A DNA stretch of 64,000 bases. It comes from Gilliamella sp. wkB171. GTDB lineage: Bacteria; Pseudomonadota; Gammaproteobacteria; Enterobacterales; Orbaceae. The stretch covers positions 29,874 to 93,873 of the forward strand of contig NZ_LYST01000048.1 in assembly GCF_001693755.1 (NCBI RefSeq), in the 5' to 3' direction. The notes beneath the pieces were generated by a model. That model was not told where the DNA came from, did no database searches, and worked only from the letters and a program-made list of their open reading frames with translations. The position numbers were made by a program, and so were the translations under genes. Below are positions 7,002 to 16,642 of the stretch, piece by piece. Every line of letters begins with the position of its first letter. Position 1 is the first letter of the stretch.

Positions 7002-7924
7002 TGGAAACATTAAATTACTATCTGTTTTTTGATCATGTCAAAATTCATAATGCTAATGCGATATCCAGCCCATTAACCTACGGATTTCCAGCTATTTCAG
7101 GTTTTGTTGGTGCTATTCATGCATTAAACCGTAAAATTGAATCGACCGATCCTATTTATTTAGATGGAGTATTGATTGCTTGCCATGAGTGTGATGTACA
7201 AGTTTATCGACCTAATGATTATAGTGATTATACTTTTCGATTAACCCGTAATCCTGTGGCCAAAAATGGTGATACCCGCGCAATTATCGAAGAGGGGCGA
7301 GTGCATCTTGATGTTTCATTGCTGATTGAAGTCAAAATAGAAAATTTTGAAGCACTTTATGATGACGATCAAAAGAATGAATTTGTTAATCAAATGAAAC
7401 AAAAACTGTATCAACAACGCATTGCTGGTGGTCATGTGTTAGAAATTGGTGAGGCAAGATTAATTCCCTCTGATGCATCAGACGAAACATTAGCAAATTT
7501 GTTATTACCTGCTTTTGTATTAGTTGAAGCACAGCAAGATCTGCAAGAGATCACAGCTGAGTTACAACAACAAGATCCCAATGCAACCGCGCTTGATGCT
7601 TTAATCGAAACAGCAATGTTGCATCACCATCCTCAAGAGAAAGAACACTGGCAGACCACATCAGTCAAACAGGGACGAGGTTGGTTAGTCCCGATACCAT
7701 TAGGGTATCAAGCAATATCACCGTTATTTGCTGCTGGTAAGTTGCAAGAAGCTCGGAGTAATGAACATCAATCACAATTTGTTGAATGTATTTATGGCTT
7801 GGGTAAATGGGTATTTCCATTGCGCTTAAAGGAAAACTTATCACAAGCATTTTGGCGCTATCAATGCAGTACATTGCAATCAAATGGTGCAGAGATTTAT
7901 ATCATTAATCAACAAAATAATTAA
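7001..7924 (+). CDS. csy2: type I-F Cascade subunit Csy2 (Cas5f)
   Basis: Csy2 is the Cas5-type subunit that holds the crRNA 5' handle and pairs with Csy1. The 307-residue protein begins with the expected YYLFFDHVKIHNANAISSP segment and LTYGFPAISGFVGAIHAL, the RRM-like core of the family. GWLVPIPLGYQAISPL (near 226) and YGLGKWVFPLR (near 266) are also characteristic. It starts one base past the csy1 stop with overlap, so translation is coupled. A 33-bp gap with an AAGGAA site precedes csy3. Confidence 0.93.
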   Translation: METLNYYLFFDHVKIHNANAISSPLTYGFPAISGFVGAIHALNRKIESTDPIYLDGVLIACHECDVQVYRPNDYSDYTFRLTRNPVAKNGDTRAIIEEGRVHLDVSLLIEVKIENFEALYDDDQKNEFVNQMKQKLYQQRIAGGHVLEIGEARLIPSDASDETLANLLLPAFVLVEAQQDLQEITAELQQQDPNATALDALIETAMLHHHPQEKEHWQTTSVKQGRGWLVPIPLGYQAISPLFAAGKLQEARSNEHQSQFVECIYGLGKWVFPLRLKENLSQAFWRYQCSTLQSNGAEIYIINQQNN

Positions 7925-7957
7925 ATAATTTTAGCGTTATACAATAAGGAATTTATT

Positions 7958-8986
7958 ATGAGTAAAAGTAAAATCACTACCGCATCTGTTTTAGCTTTTG
8001 AACGCAGTTTTGATATTTCTGATGCTGTTTTTTCACAGCCAAGTACTGCTAATCCTGAAATATTATCTCCGGTTCGATTAACCGAAAAATCAGTACGCGG
8101 AACTATCTCTAATCGCCTTAAAAATGCCATTGCTAGCGATCCCGCTAAATTAGATGCCGAAATTCAAAAACCTAATTTACAAACTGTCGATGTTGCTGCG
8201 TTAGATGCCGATAAAGATACTTTAGTGATAACATGGAGCTGTAAAGTGTTACCTTTTACCGGTAAACCATCAGTATGTAATGATGTTGAATATCAAGCAC
8301 AGTTAACAACGACAACTCAAGAATATATTAAAGATGTTGGCTTAAAAGCGTTAGCGAAACGATATGCCATTAATATTTTAAATGGTCGTTGGTTATGGCG
8401 TAACCGTATGGCAGCCGAGCAAATTAATATTATCGTGAGTTACCAAGCGCACAATGATAAAGATGAAGCTAAGATAATTAACGTCGCTAACGTTGATGCC
8501 AAAAATTATCAGCTTAACAGTTTTGATTATGATGATAAATCTGTTCAAGCATTGACTGATCTTATTGAAGCAGGATTAACCAATAAAAAATTTGTGATCT
8601 TTGATGTTACCGCAACACTAAAAATGGGCTTAGGACAAGAAGTTTACCCATCGCAAGAATTAATTTTAGATACTGGTAAAGAAAAAAGCAAAGTGCTTTA
8701 TGACAAAAATGGTCAAGCAGCGATGCATTCGCAAAAAGTGAGTAATGCAATTCGTACTATTGATACCTGGTATGATGAAAAAGCGGAATTTCCAATTGCG
8801 ATTGAACCTTATGGTTCGGTGACCACTATGGGGCATGCTTTCCGCCAACCTAAACAAAAATTGGACTTTTATAACTTGTTTGATAACTGGGTTTTGAAAG
8901 GGGAAAAGCCAAGTTTGGAACAACAACATTATGTGATTGCAGTATTAATTCGTGGCGGTGTATTTGGGGCGAGTGGTAAGGAGTAA
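7958..8986 (+). CDS. csy3: type I-F Cascade backbone subunit Csy3 (Cas7f)
   Basis: Csy3 is the Cas7 subunit; six copies coat the spacer part of the crRNA and kink out every sixth base. The 342-residue sequence has the family N-terminus (TTASVLAFERSFDISDAVF), an internal WRNRMAAEQINI near 147, and the C-terminal QPKQKLDFYNLFDNWVLKGEKP region split across 290-320. It has its own AAGGAA site before ATG 7958. cas6f follows after 5 bp. The one-in-six geometry it imposes is why a mismatch at spacer position 6 in the nearby pseudo-CRISPR target would not count. Confidence 0.94.
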   Translation: MSKSKITTASVLAFERSFDISDAVFSQPSTANPEILSPVRLTEKSVRGTISNRLKNAIASDPAKLDAEIQKPNLQTVDVAALDADKDTLVITWSCKVLPFTGKPSVCNDVEYQAQLTTTTQEYIKDVGLKALAKRYAINILNGRWLWRNRMAAEQINIIVSYQAHNDKDEAKIINVANVDAKNYQLNSFDYDDKSVQALTDLIEAGLTNKKFVIFDVTATLKMGLGQEVYPSQELILDTGKEKSKVLYDKNGQAAMHSQKVSNAIRTIDTWYDEKAEFPIAIEPYGSVTTMGHAFRQPKQKLDFYNLFDNWVLKGEKPSLEQQHYVIAVLIRGGVFGASGKE

Positions 8987-8991
8987 GCAAG

Positions 8992-9561
8992 ATGCATACA
9001 CACTATTTTGAACTGCGCGCCATACCACAAATTGAGATAACTGAAGTGCAGGTGATTAATCAAGTGATGCAAAAACTGCATCAAGTCTTGGTTAATTTTC
9101 AGGGAAATATTGGTATTAGTTTTCCTTGTTATAATGTGCGCCGAACACTAGGCGGAATTATTCGCATTTTTGGTACTGAAGCCGAGTTACAGGAATTTAA
9201 AAGTGCGCTACAGCAACAGGCTGCCATTGCTGACTATGTATTGATTCTACCAATCACAGCCATACCAACTGAAGTTAAGGGCTATTTACGTTTAACGCGG
9301 GTTAATCCTAAAGGACAAAGCGCATTAAGACGTGCTGAAAAACGCTTAACCGCTCAAGGTAAATGGTCTACTGACGTAAAACAAAAAATGATAGATAAAT
9401 GGGGAAGTGTTAATCTTACTTATCCGCATTTACATTTTTATAGTCAAAGCACTGAGCAAAGCTTTATTTTATGGATAAAACAAGAAAAAAGCTCAACTGC
9501 GGTAGAGGGAGTTTTTAATAGTTATGGTCTAAGTAAAACGGCTACCGTGCCTGACTTTTAA
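8992..9561 (+). CDS. cas6f: crRNA endonuclease Cas6f (Csy4)
   Basis: Cas6f cuts the pre-crRNA at the base of each repeat stem and stays bound to the 3' hairpin. At 189 residues it matches Pseudomonas Csy4 in length. The catalytic His is His30 in KLHQVLV. The SQST motif holding the second active-site residue lies near 151. A basic helix, KGQSALRRAEKRL, near 105-117 is where Csy4 grips the stem's major groove. It ends YGLSKTATVPDF like Csy4. It must accept two rather different stems here: the array repeat and the pseudo-repeats. It is the last gene of the operon. Confidence 0.93.
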   Translation: MHTHYFELRAIPQIEITEVQVINQVMQKLHQVLVNFQGNIGISFPCYNVRRTLGGIIRIFGTEAELQEFKSALQQQAAIADYVLILPITAIPTEVKGYLRLTRVNPKGQSALRRAEKRLTAQGKWSTDVKQKMIDKWGSVNLTYPHLHFYSQSTEQSFILWIKQEKSSTAVEGVFNSYGLSKTATVPDF

Positions 9562-9939
9562 GTGATATCAATAACGCTGTATTTAATCTATTGGTGGTTC
9601 AATAGGTTAAATATGGCTTTAACTTAAGTGATTTTTAGTCTTGATTTAATTATATTCACGTAATAAGTAACATCATAATGATTATCCAATTTTTCTTGAA
9701 ACTAGCAGCAAAGTTATCTAAGTTTGAATTCTATAAACCTAAAGGATAGTCAAAATACTTGTTATATCTGAGCGAAATAAATTTCTTGAGGGGCATGGTT
9801 ATTCATTTAAATTGTGATTAATTCTATCTACATTCGCCGGTTTAAGCACAGTCAAAAATGGAGTAATTCATCGATAAATAACGTTATAGCTTTGTCTTGA
9901 GATAGGATAAATTTTAAATTACGATCGTTAGAATCTGGA
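9562..9939. other. intergenic region after cas6f
   Basis: No gene or CRISPR repeat is seen in these 378 bases. CTATTG/CAATAG with flanking pairs (about 9579-9608) forms a hairpin that could end the csy transcript, though no T-run follows. A second I-F array is often found at this end of the locus; none is present. Confidence 0.5.
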
Positions 9940-10359
9940 ATGGGCGGGCTAGTTTTTGAATTTACGACTCCTCCTTTCAAAAATACTCATTGGAATGCAA
10001 CGTCCAAATATCTGGCAGAAAGTGCATTTAGCTTTATTGAAGGTATTATCTATTATAATGTTTCTAATTATCAGAATTTTGGAAATTGGGGAGTAACGCA
10101 GGTTACTCTACAACAATGGTTACTGATAAAACCTCAATTATTCAAACTTAAACAGAAAGTGATAAATGCGCAAAATTTAACTGAACAGCAAGACGATCTG
10201 TTTGATTTTGCATTTATTTTTGATAAATCTTGGCAAAAAGAGATGTCAAAAAATTTTCTGAAATATAAATTGGGTTTTTCACAAATGATTAGTGACCTAA
10301 TCATTTGGATTGATAAGAATATGCAAAAATACCGTTCTCTCTATATTTTGGGTGTATAA
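9940..10359 (+). CDS. hypothetical 139-aa protein flanking the CRISPR locus
   Basis: I do not recognise the family. The 139 residues are rich in aromatics (Phe, Trp, Tyr) and Lys with no signal peptide or membrane helix. The middle (GNWGVTQVTLQQW, then helical KPQLFKLKQKV) suggests a small alpha/beta fold of the kind seen in immunity or cargo proteins, but this is a guess. No ribosome site precedes ATG 9940. The frame stays open for about 13 more codons upstream with no ATG, GTG or other good start, so the true 5' end may be decayed. It stands alone between cas6f and yccS. Confidence 0.5.
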   Translation: MGGLVFEFTTPPFKNTHWNATSKYLAESAFSFIEGIIYYNVSNYQNFGNWGVTQVTLQQWLLIKPQLFKLKQKVINAQNLTEQQDDLFDFAFIFDKSWQKEMSKNFLKYKLGFSQMISDLIIWIDKNMQKYRSLYILGV

Positions 10360-10416
10360 CATCTTTACTCATAAATATTTGCATGTTAGCAAATCACTTT
10401 ATTTAGCAAGCTTTGA

Positions 10417-12561
10417 TTAAGTCGATTTTTTGTCTAATTCGCTAACAAGACTGATTAATTCCGGCAATATATCGAGTATTAGTGCTAATTGTTGCATAAC
10501 GAGTAAATCATTATTGGCTTGTTCATCTTGGATCGAAATCGACTCGATATAATTTGCGACCGATTGTTTAATCGGTTGATATTCGCTATTTAACTGTTTA
10601 TCAGTCAATAAATTAATGATATAAACCGACAAATCATCAAACAATTCTAATGTATGATTAGAAATAGATTTATCACGATGTGCACCTAGTGTCGATAAAT
10701 AGCTGATTAGCGTATGGTTTAAAGTTAATAATCGAAAACCTTTATCAATTAATGCAGGATTCATATGCGGCTCTTTAGTCATTAAGCTAATTAATGATGA
10801 TAAATCTGCATTACTATCATGGGCTGATCGCCTTGCTAAACGGTATTTGGGATCATTAGTTTTTCCAGTCAGATATTGACTACCAATTAGGGCTAAATAG
10901 TGGCTGTCGTCATGACAAACCCGATCAACTAATTTAGGAAGATTTCTAAACTTCCAATCGGGCCAAATAAAACTTACCGCAAACCAGGCAATAAAACAGC
11001 CTATCAAGGTTGCAATAATTCTAGACAATGCGACCTCAATACTGCTTTCTCCAATTAAGCTAAAACTAAAAAAGACCAGTAATGTAATAAATGCTGTCGC
11101 ATAGGCATATTGTGAATTTTTAAATAAGAAAAACAACCAACCGGTAATAATGATTAAGATAAGTTGTTCTTCAATAGTCGGGAATAGATAGGTTAAAGGT
11201 ATGCCAATGACGATCCCTAATATTGTGCCAAATACTCGCAATTTTAGTCGATGTTTTGTTGTGGCGTAGTTAGGTTGGCATACAAAAAGACTGGTCAGAA
11301 TAATCCAATAACCGTGTGAAAGGTCGGTACAATAAATAACACTATAGCCAACAAAGAGCACAATACTCATTCTAATAGCATGACGAAATAGGGCTGATTT
11401 GATGGTTAAATTTTGTTTTATTTTGGCGAAAATGTCATGAAAGCTGGTAAGTTCATCATCAACCAATTGATTCTCTTCTTGCTGTTTGGCAAGATGCTGC
11501 TCTGTATCAATATTGGCAAGTAACAGATCAATAGATAACAGGTTTTGATATAAATTTTGTAATGATTTTATTAAAAGTGACGAACTTTTATTGTGACTTT
11601 GATATTGAGATATCGCTTCTTCAAGGTAAGAAAAATAGCGCGCAAATAAAGGATCATGATGATATGTTTGATTCATTTTGATAGCAAAAGCAAGTTTGGC
11701 ACAGGCTTTTGCTTGTAAATTTAAAATTCGCGCAAATCGAAACAAAATATCACTATGTTTAAAATTATCACTTAACGCTTGATATTGTCCATGTGCTGAA
11801 CTAGCTCGTTCATGAATATCCTGAGCCACAAAGTAATAACTCAACATTTTTTTGACATAAGATTGCCCACGATAGCCTTTCAGACGATTAAACAGTGAAC
11901 GTTTAGTTTGATTAAATGCATTGATTAATTGAGTATTACTTTCGGTTAATTGTAAGGTTTGTTTAGTAAATCCATCGGTCTCGTCTGGATCAAACATTGC
12001 CGCTTTAGCATCAAGATACTGGGCTAATCTAATAAAACAGTTTGATAAACTTTGTTGAGTTGTGCGGATAGGTTGAATGATAGATTCAATTAACGACACA
12101 ATGTTGTACCAAAGTGCACCTAATAATAAAAAGCAAGGTAAAGTATAATTGTCAGCATATAAATTATGGCCTAGCATTGTATAAGCAGCAATCAATAATG
12201 ATCCAAACGCAATGACGCCGTAGCGTTGTCCTAGTGAGCCAAGCATAATAAAAGCAAAAGTTGAAAAAACTAATCCCACAATAAAAACCAATGGAAAATC
12301 AAATAGTAATTCAACTGAAAAAGTTGCAATAGCAAAACAAAATAGCGTTAAAACTATATTAATACAACGGCTAAGTAAGCGGGTGTCAATCTCGGTCAGT
12401 CCAGCAGCCACAACGCCTAAAGTTAACGGGATGACTAAATTGACATGACCAAAATACCATGGAACTAGGGTAGAGCCGGTCAGACTAATTAGCATACGAA
12501 TACTAAAAAGGAGATTACTGCTATAAAAAACTTTACGTAAAGTCAGGATTAAAGGATGCAC
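10417..12561 (-). CDS. yccS: YccS-type FUSC inner-membrane protein
   Basis: YccS belongs to the fusaric-acid-resistance-like (FUSC) membrane family; its substrate is unknown. The 714 residues match E. coli YccS in length and layout: an N-terminal block of about six membrane helices (residues ~15-160), a long soluble helical region (~170-390) that includes a Gln/Lys-rich stretch, a second membrane block (~395-530) with the motif CQPNYATTKHRLKLRVFGT near its start, and a soluble C-terminal domain. It is monocistronic on the minus strand, divergent from grxD. Confidence 0.88.
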   Translation of the reverse strand: MHPLILTLRKVFYSSNLLFSIRMLISLTGSTLVPWYFGHVNLVIPLTLGVVAAGLTEIDTRLLSRCINIVLTLFCFAIATFSVELLFDFPLVFIVGLVFSTFAFIMLGSLGQRYGVIAFGSLLIAAYTMLGHNLYADNYTLPCFLLLGALWYNIVSLIESIIQPIRTTQQSLSNCFIRLAQYLDAKAAMFDPDETDGFTKQTLQLTESNTQLINAFNQTKRSLFNRLKGYRGQSYVKKMLSYYFVAQDIHERASSAHGQYQALSDNFKHSDILFRFARILNLQAKACAKLAFAIKMNQTYHHDPLFARYFSYLEEAISQYQSHNKSSSLLIKSLQNLYQNLLSIDLLLANIDTEQHLAKQQEENQLVDDELTSFHDIFAKIKQNLTIKSALFRHAIRMSIVLFVGYSVIYCTDLSHGYWIILTSLFVCQPNYATTKHRLKLRVFGTILGIVIGIPLTYLFPTIEEQLILIIITGWLFFLFKNSQYAYATAFITLLVFFSFSLIGESSIEVALSRIIATLIGCFIAWFAVSFIWPDWKFRNLPKLVDRVCHDDSHYLALIGSQYLTGKTNDPKYRLARRSAHDSNADLSSLISLMTKEPHMNPALIDKGFRLLTLNHTLISYLSTLGAHRDKSISNHTLELFDDLSVYIINLLTDKQLNSEYQPIKQSVANYIESISIQDEQANNDLLVMQQLALILDILPELISLVSELDKKST

Positions 12562-12931
12562 GATATATCTATTTTATTAAAGTCATTTTAATAACAATAA
12601 GCATACTATATTGTGATGGCAAGGAAAAGAGATCGCCAAAATGACTTAGTAAGAATTTACATTTAGTCAGCTAAGTTTAACTGTTAAGTTTTAATCTTTA
12701 CAAAAAATGAATAGAAGATCTTCGGTAAATCAAAATTTGTTATATTGTTAATGAAAGGGTTGTTGATCTTAATTTTATCTTATTTTTTATAGATGCTTAT
12801 TTGCCAACTAATGGCAAGATGTTCATAAATTGTCGTTATAGTAAAACAAAATAAATATAGCAGTATGACAAGTTATAATTCTACGTTAGAATAGTCACAA
12901 TTTGCTAGAAATAAAATAAGGATTAACTAGT
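12562..12931. other. yccS/grxD divergent promoter region
   Basis: About 370 bp that must hold both promoters. A good -10 for grxD is TATAAT in AGTTATAATTC near 12874-12882, though no matching -35 stands out. An AAGGA ribosome site precedes the grxD ATG. Nothing else is recognised. Confidence 0.4.
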
Positions 12932-13270
12932 ATGACAACTGAAATGACAACACTTGAAAAAATTAAAAAACAGATTGCTGATAACCCAATTATTTTGTAC
13001 ATGAAAGGGTCGCCTAAGTTGCCAAGTTGTGGTTTTTCAGCCCAAGCAGTGCAAGTTTTATCACAATGCGGTGAACCGTTTGCTTATGTTGATATTTTAC
13101 AAAATCCTGATATTCGTGCCGAACTACCAAAATTCGCTAATTGGCCGACTTTTCCACAACTTTGGGTTGAAGGTGAGTTAATTGGTGGTTGTGATATTAT
13201 GTTAGAAATGTTTCAAGCTGGTGAATTACAAACCTTAATTAAAGAGACTGCTAAAAAACATAAATCTTAA
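12932..13270 (+). CDS. grxD: monothiol glutaredoxin 4
   Basis: Grx4 is a CGFS-type glutaredoxin that binds a [2Fe-2S] cluster as a dimer with glutathione and passes clusters to BolA and client proteins in the cytoplasm. The 112-residue sequence holds the CGFS motif at Cys33 within KGSPKLPSCGFSAQ, the glutathione-binding WPTFPQLW (near 71) and GGCDI (near 85). It is nearly the same as the E. coli protein apart from a shorter tail. It is followed by a bidirectional terminator shared with rnt. Confidence 0.96.
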   Translation: MTTEMTTLEKIKKQIADNPIILYMKGSPKLPSCGFSAQAVQVLSQCGEPFAYVDILQNPDIRAELPKFANWPTFPQLWVEGELIGGCDIMLEMFQAGELQTLIKETAKKHKS

Positions 13271-13297
13271 TTAAATTGTATGTGCATATTTAAACAG

Positions 13298-13326
13298 AAA
13301 AGAGAGATATTATCTCTCTTTTTTTA
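13298..13326. terminator. bidirectional terminator between grxD and rnt
   Basis: AGAGAGATA and TATCTCTCT form an almost loopless palindrome with A-runs on the left and T-runs on the right, so it can end both converging genes. It runs into the rnt stop codon at 13324. Confidence 0.8.
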
Positions 13327-13974
13327 TTCTGATTGATCAGGTTGTTCGTTAGTCTGTGGCAGTGGCCAACCTCCTAATCGTTTAAATCGATTGACAATTT
13401 CGCAAAATAAAATAGCGGTTTTTTCGGTATCATAAAGTGCTGAATGTGCTTGTTTATGATCAAAGGCAATATTTGCAGCTTCGCACGCTTTTGCTAATAC
13501 GGTTTGCCCAAAAACTAAACCACATAGTGATGCTGTATCAAATGTCGCAAAGGGATGAAAAGGATTACGTTTAATTCCGGCACGTTCTGCCGCTGCCATT
13601 AAAAAACTATGATCGAAGTGTGCGTTGTGGGCAACAATGACTGCACGGGTACAATCAGAGGCTTTAATTCCAGTACGCACCATTTTGAATATGGATTCCA
13701 GTGCGAGTTTTTCGTCAACAGCTGCCCTTAATGGATTATTAGGATCAATGCCATTAAAAGCTAAAGCACTCGGTTCTAAAATAGAGTTTTCAAAAGGATT
13801 AACGTTAAATTGTAGCGTTTCATCAGGCTCAAGCCAGCCGTCATCATTCATTTTAAGGGTAATGGCGGCAATCTCTAAAATAGCATTGAGTTTAGGATCA
13901 AATCCTGAGGTTTCTATATCAATCACGACTGGGTAAAAACCCCGAAAGCGTTCACATAATTTTGTGTTTGGCAC
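13324..13974 (-). CDS. rnt: ribonuclease T
   Basis: RNase T is a 3'-5' exonuclease that trims tRNA CCA ends and matures 5S and 23S rRNA. The 216 residues carry the DEDDh exonuclease motifs: Asp19 and Glu21 in VVIDIETSG, Asp in [11 protein letters not shown], and the final His and Asp in [16 protein letters not shown]. Length is close to the E. coli enzyme (215). Start is ATG 13974. It is transcribed toward grxD. Confidence 0.96.
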   Translation of the reverse strand: MPNTKLCERFRGFYPVVIDIETSGFDPKLNAILEIAAITLKMNDDGWLEPDETLQFNVNPFENSILEPSALAFNGIDPNNPLRAAVDEKLALESIFKMVRTGIKASDCTRAVIVAHNAHFDHSFLMAAAERAGIKRNPFHPFATFDTASLCGLVFGQTVLAKACEAANIAFDHKQAHSALYDTEKTAILFCEIVNRFKRLGGWPLPQTNEQPDQSE

Positions 13975-14868
13975 AATTGTTTATCTTAGTTTGTCAAAAA
14001 TGGAGGTTATTATGCCAGTTTTTGTTGTTTTCGCCTAGTTTTACCTAAGTCATCTTAGCATTTAAGCGATAATTTAATCTTCGGTTGAATCTTATAAATC
14101 AATCTAAATGGGGGGATTGTTTTTTGATAGTTCAATCTCTTCAGTCCATTGTGAATTAAGACATTTATAATGTTTAGGCAGATGTTTTAAACGTTGTTAC
14201 AAAAGTTTGTAATACTTCCTTAAGCTTGACTAATTTGATTGCAAGTGATTAATGTTTATAAATAATAAGAAGTTGCTGCTAAACTTGGAAAGTAACAAAT
14301 TAGTACACTAAATTCTTGATTAGCTTGTTCTTTATTATCCAACAAGACCAAGATTTCAGACTAAAGTTAGTGATTTTCATTAGAATAATAATCCCAATTG
14401 TTTTATTTCTGATTAATCGAATGTTTGTTTTAGCAAATTGTTAATCTTTATAAAGTGCGTTAGCGTATTGCAATACTATTTCAGAAGTTGTGTGATAAAG
14501 ACGAGTTGATGCATTTTCATAAAAAGGGTAAAGCCTCGTTTTCACGATAGCTATCTTAAATAGCTAGTTTAACCTTCACTTATTATTTGCCTTCTACTTA
14601 TAATTGAAACCTGACAACATTCTTAATCTATTTTATTTAAATTAATAAACATTAAAATGAATATGATAGATACTAATTGAGTAATTAAAACATTGGTCAG
14701 CTAGGGTGGTAAAAATCAATTAGTCATAATATCAGATGAGTTATTTCAAGAAAGTGTCTATAATTGGCGCTAAACAAAAGGGCTAAACGTTTATCTGCTA
14801 ATTTTCAGCTTTTTGTTAATGTTGTTTTAGATTAACTTTATGATTGAGTAAAAGTAGCGAGGAGCATT
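13975..14868. other. long intergenic region between rnt and ybgI
   Basis: Nearly 900 bp without a convincing ORF on either strand. Seen: a short CAATC/GATTG stem followed by a T-run near 14099-14127, a perfect 10-bp palindrome GATAGCTATC at 14546-14555 with a related TAGCTAG after it, and TATTGCAATA near 14467. The sequence is A+T-rich with many in-frame stops and may be a decayed gene or a regulatory spacer. Confidence 0.4.
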
Positions 14869-15627
14869 GTGCATAATTACGAACTCCAACAAATCATTAA
14901 TACAGAACTGCAAGTTTTACGCTATCGTGACTATGCCCCTAGTGGATTGCAAGTGCAAGGGCGAAGTGAGATAAAAAAAATTGTAACAGGTGTCACGGCT
15001 TGTCAAGATTTATTAGATAAAGCGGTTGAATTGCAAGCCGATGCGGTGTTAGTTCATCATGGCTATTTTTGGAAAAGTGAACCACAAACAATTACTGGCA
15101 TTAAATATAAGAGACTTAAGACATTATTATCTCATGATATTAATCTGTTTGGTTATCACTTACCGCTAGATGGCCATCCCACACTTGGAAATAATATCTT
15201 ATTAGCTAACATGCTTAATATTTCGGTTGAACCGCGCACTGATATCACCGATTTACTTTTTAAAGGAACACTAACCGAACCGTTAACCGCTCTTGAATTT
15301 AAGCATAAATTGGAAAAAATCTTGCATAACAGTCAGCGTTCTATTTTATTTTGTGGAGATAATGCACCTAAAGTGATAAAACGCGTTGCTTGGTGTAGCG
15401 GCGGCGGGCAAGATTTTATCGAAGCAGCGGCTCAGCAAGGTTATGATGCATTTTTTACCGGCGAGGTTTCTGAACGCACTATCCACATTGCACGTGAATA
15501 TGGTATAAATTTTTATGCAGCAGGTCACCACGCAACGGAACGTTATGGTATTAAAAAGCTTGGCGAATGGTTAGCTAAGGAATATAGCCTTGAAGTTATT
15601 TTTATTGATATTGATAATCCTGCATAA
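14869..15627 (+). CDS. ybgI: NIF3-like dinuclear-metal protein YbgI
   Basis: YbgI/NIF3 proteins form hexameric rings with a dinuclear metal site; annotated as GTP-cyclohydrolase-like, but the physiological role is unsettled. The 252 residues show the metal ligands in VHHGYFWK (His63, His64), YHLPLDGHP (Asp near 102) and AGHHATERYG near the C-terminus (His, Glu). The start is GTG 14869 with GAGGAG a few bases upstream, and this gives the same N-terminus as E. coli YbgI. It is monocistronic. Confidence 0.92.
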   Translation: MHNYELQQIINTELQVLRYRDYAPSGLQVQGRSEIKKIVTGVTACQDLLDKAVELQADAVLVHHGYFWKSEPQTITGIKYKRLKTLLSHDINLFGYHLPLDGHPTLGNNILLANMLNISVEPRTDITDLLFKGTLTEPLTALEFKHKLEKILHNSQRSILFCGDNAPKVIKRVAWCSGGGQDFIEAAAQQGYDAFFTGEVSERTIHIAREYGINFYAAGHHATERYGIKKLGEWLAKEYSLEVIFIDIDNPA

Positions 15628-15724
15628 CAAAAGTTGAATTTAACTAAGAAATATCGCATACTTATTCGCAGATTTTTTATTCTTTAAAGTTGTTGTTTAA
15701 ACAGATAATATGAGAGGTCATTTT

Positions 15725-16603
15725 ATGTTTACAGGAAGTCTGGTCGCCCTTATCACACCAATGGATTCTAAAGGAAATGTGGACCACGTAAGCTTAAAAA
15801 AATTGGTCGAATATCATATTGCTAATGGCACATCAGCTATCGTGTCTGTTGGAACAACGGGTGAATCAGCGACACTTAATCATCAAGAACATATCGATGT
15901 TATAAAGCGTACTGTTGATTATGCGCAAGGGCGAATCGATATTATTGCTGGAACAGGCTCTAATGCCACTAAAGAAGCAATTGAATTAACTCGTCAAGTT
16001 GAAAATATTGGGGTAGTGGGGTGTTTAACTGTTGCTCCCTATTATAACAAACCGACTCAAGAAGGTATGTATCAGCATTTTAAAGCTATTGCTGAATGTA
16101 CTGCATTACCTCAAATTCTTTATAATGTGCCAGGTCGCACAAGTAGCGATATCAAACCTGAGACCGTTGGTCGTTTATCAAAAATCAAAAATATTGTTGC
16201 ATTGAAAGACGCAACAGGTGATCTTTCTCGCGTATATAAAACGCGAAAATTAGTGGGAGATGATTTTAAACTGTTAAGTGGTGATGATGCTACATTTTTA
16301 GATTTTATGATTTTAGGTGGTGATGGGGTGATTTCTGTTACTGCTAATGTTGCAGCAAAACAAGTTGCTACAGTTTGTCAATTAGCTGCAAACAACCAAA
16401 TCAAAGAGGCTAGAGCGTTAAATGAAAGTTTATTAGCATTACATAATAATTTGTTCATTGAACCCAACCCCACGCCAGCAAAATGGGCTTGCCTAAGATT
16501 GGGCTTAATCGCTGATGGTACAATTCGTTTACCGATGATATCGCTGACCGATGCTTCAATTCCAGCGGTGGAACAAGCATTAAAAGATGCTAATTTACTG
16601 TAA
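15725..16603 (+). CDS. dapA: 4-hydroxy-tetrahydrodipicolinate synthase
   Basis: DapA condenses pyruvate with aspartate semialdehyde, the first step committed to diaminopimelate and lysine. The 292 residues equal the E. coli length when ATG 15725 is used; an upstream ATG at 15710 would add five residues. The Schiff-base lysine lies in ALKDATGD (near 161), the Tyr/Thr proton relay in [10 protein letters not shown] and YNVPGRT. It is followed by bamC and purC, the same order as in Enterobacterales. No lysine riboswitch is seen in the short upstream region. Confidence 0.96.
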   Translation: MFTGSLVALITPMDSKGNVDHVSLKKLVEYHIANGTSAIVSVGTTGESATLNHQEHIDVIKRTVDYAQGRIDIIAGTGSNATKEAIELTRQVENIGVVGCLTVAPYYNKPTQEGMYQHFKAIAECTALPQILYNVPGRTSSDIKPETVGRLSKIKNIVALKDATGDLSRVYKTRKLVGDDFKLLSGDDATFLDFMILGGDGVISVTANVAAKQVATVCQLAANNQIKEARALNESLLALHNNLFIEPNPTPAKWACLRLGLIADGTIRLPMISLTDASIPAVEQALKDANLL

Positions 16604-16642
16604 TTTATTTTCGTATAACTTTTAATTTATAAGCAGACATCT

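Noticed and set aside
9575..9610. Possible third CRISPR repeat after cas6f (GGTTCAATAGGTT)
   Set aside because: It lacks the I-F repeat ends and spacing; it is only an inverted repeat, perhaps a transcript end.
15628..15724. Lysine riboswitch before dapA
   Set aside because: The space is under 100 bp and shows none of the conserved helices of the lysine riboswitch.
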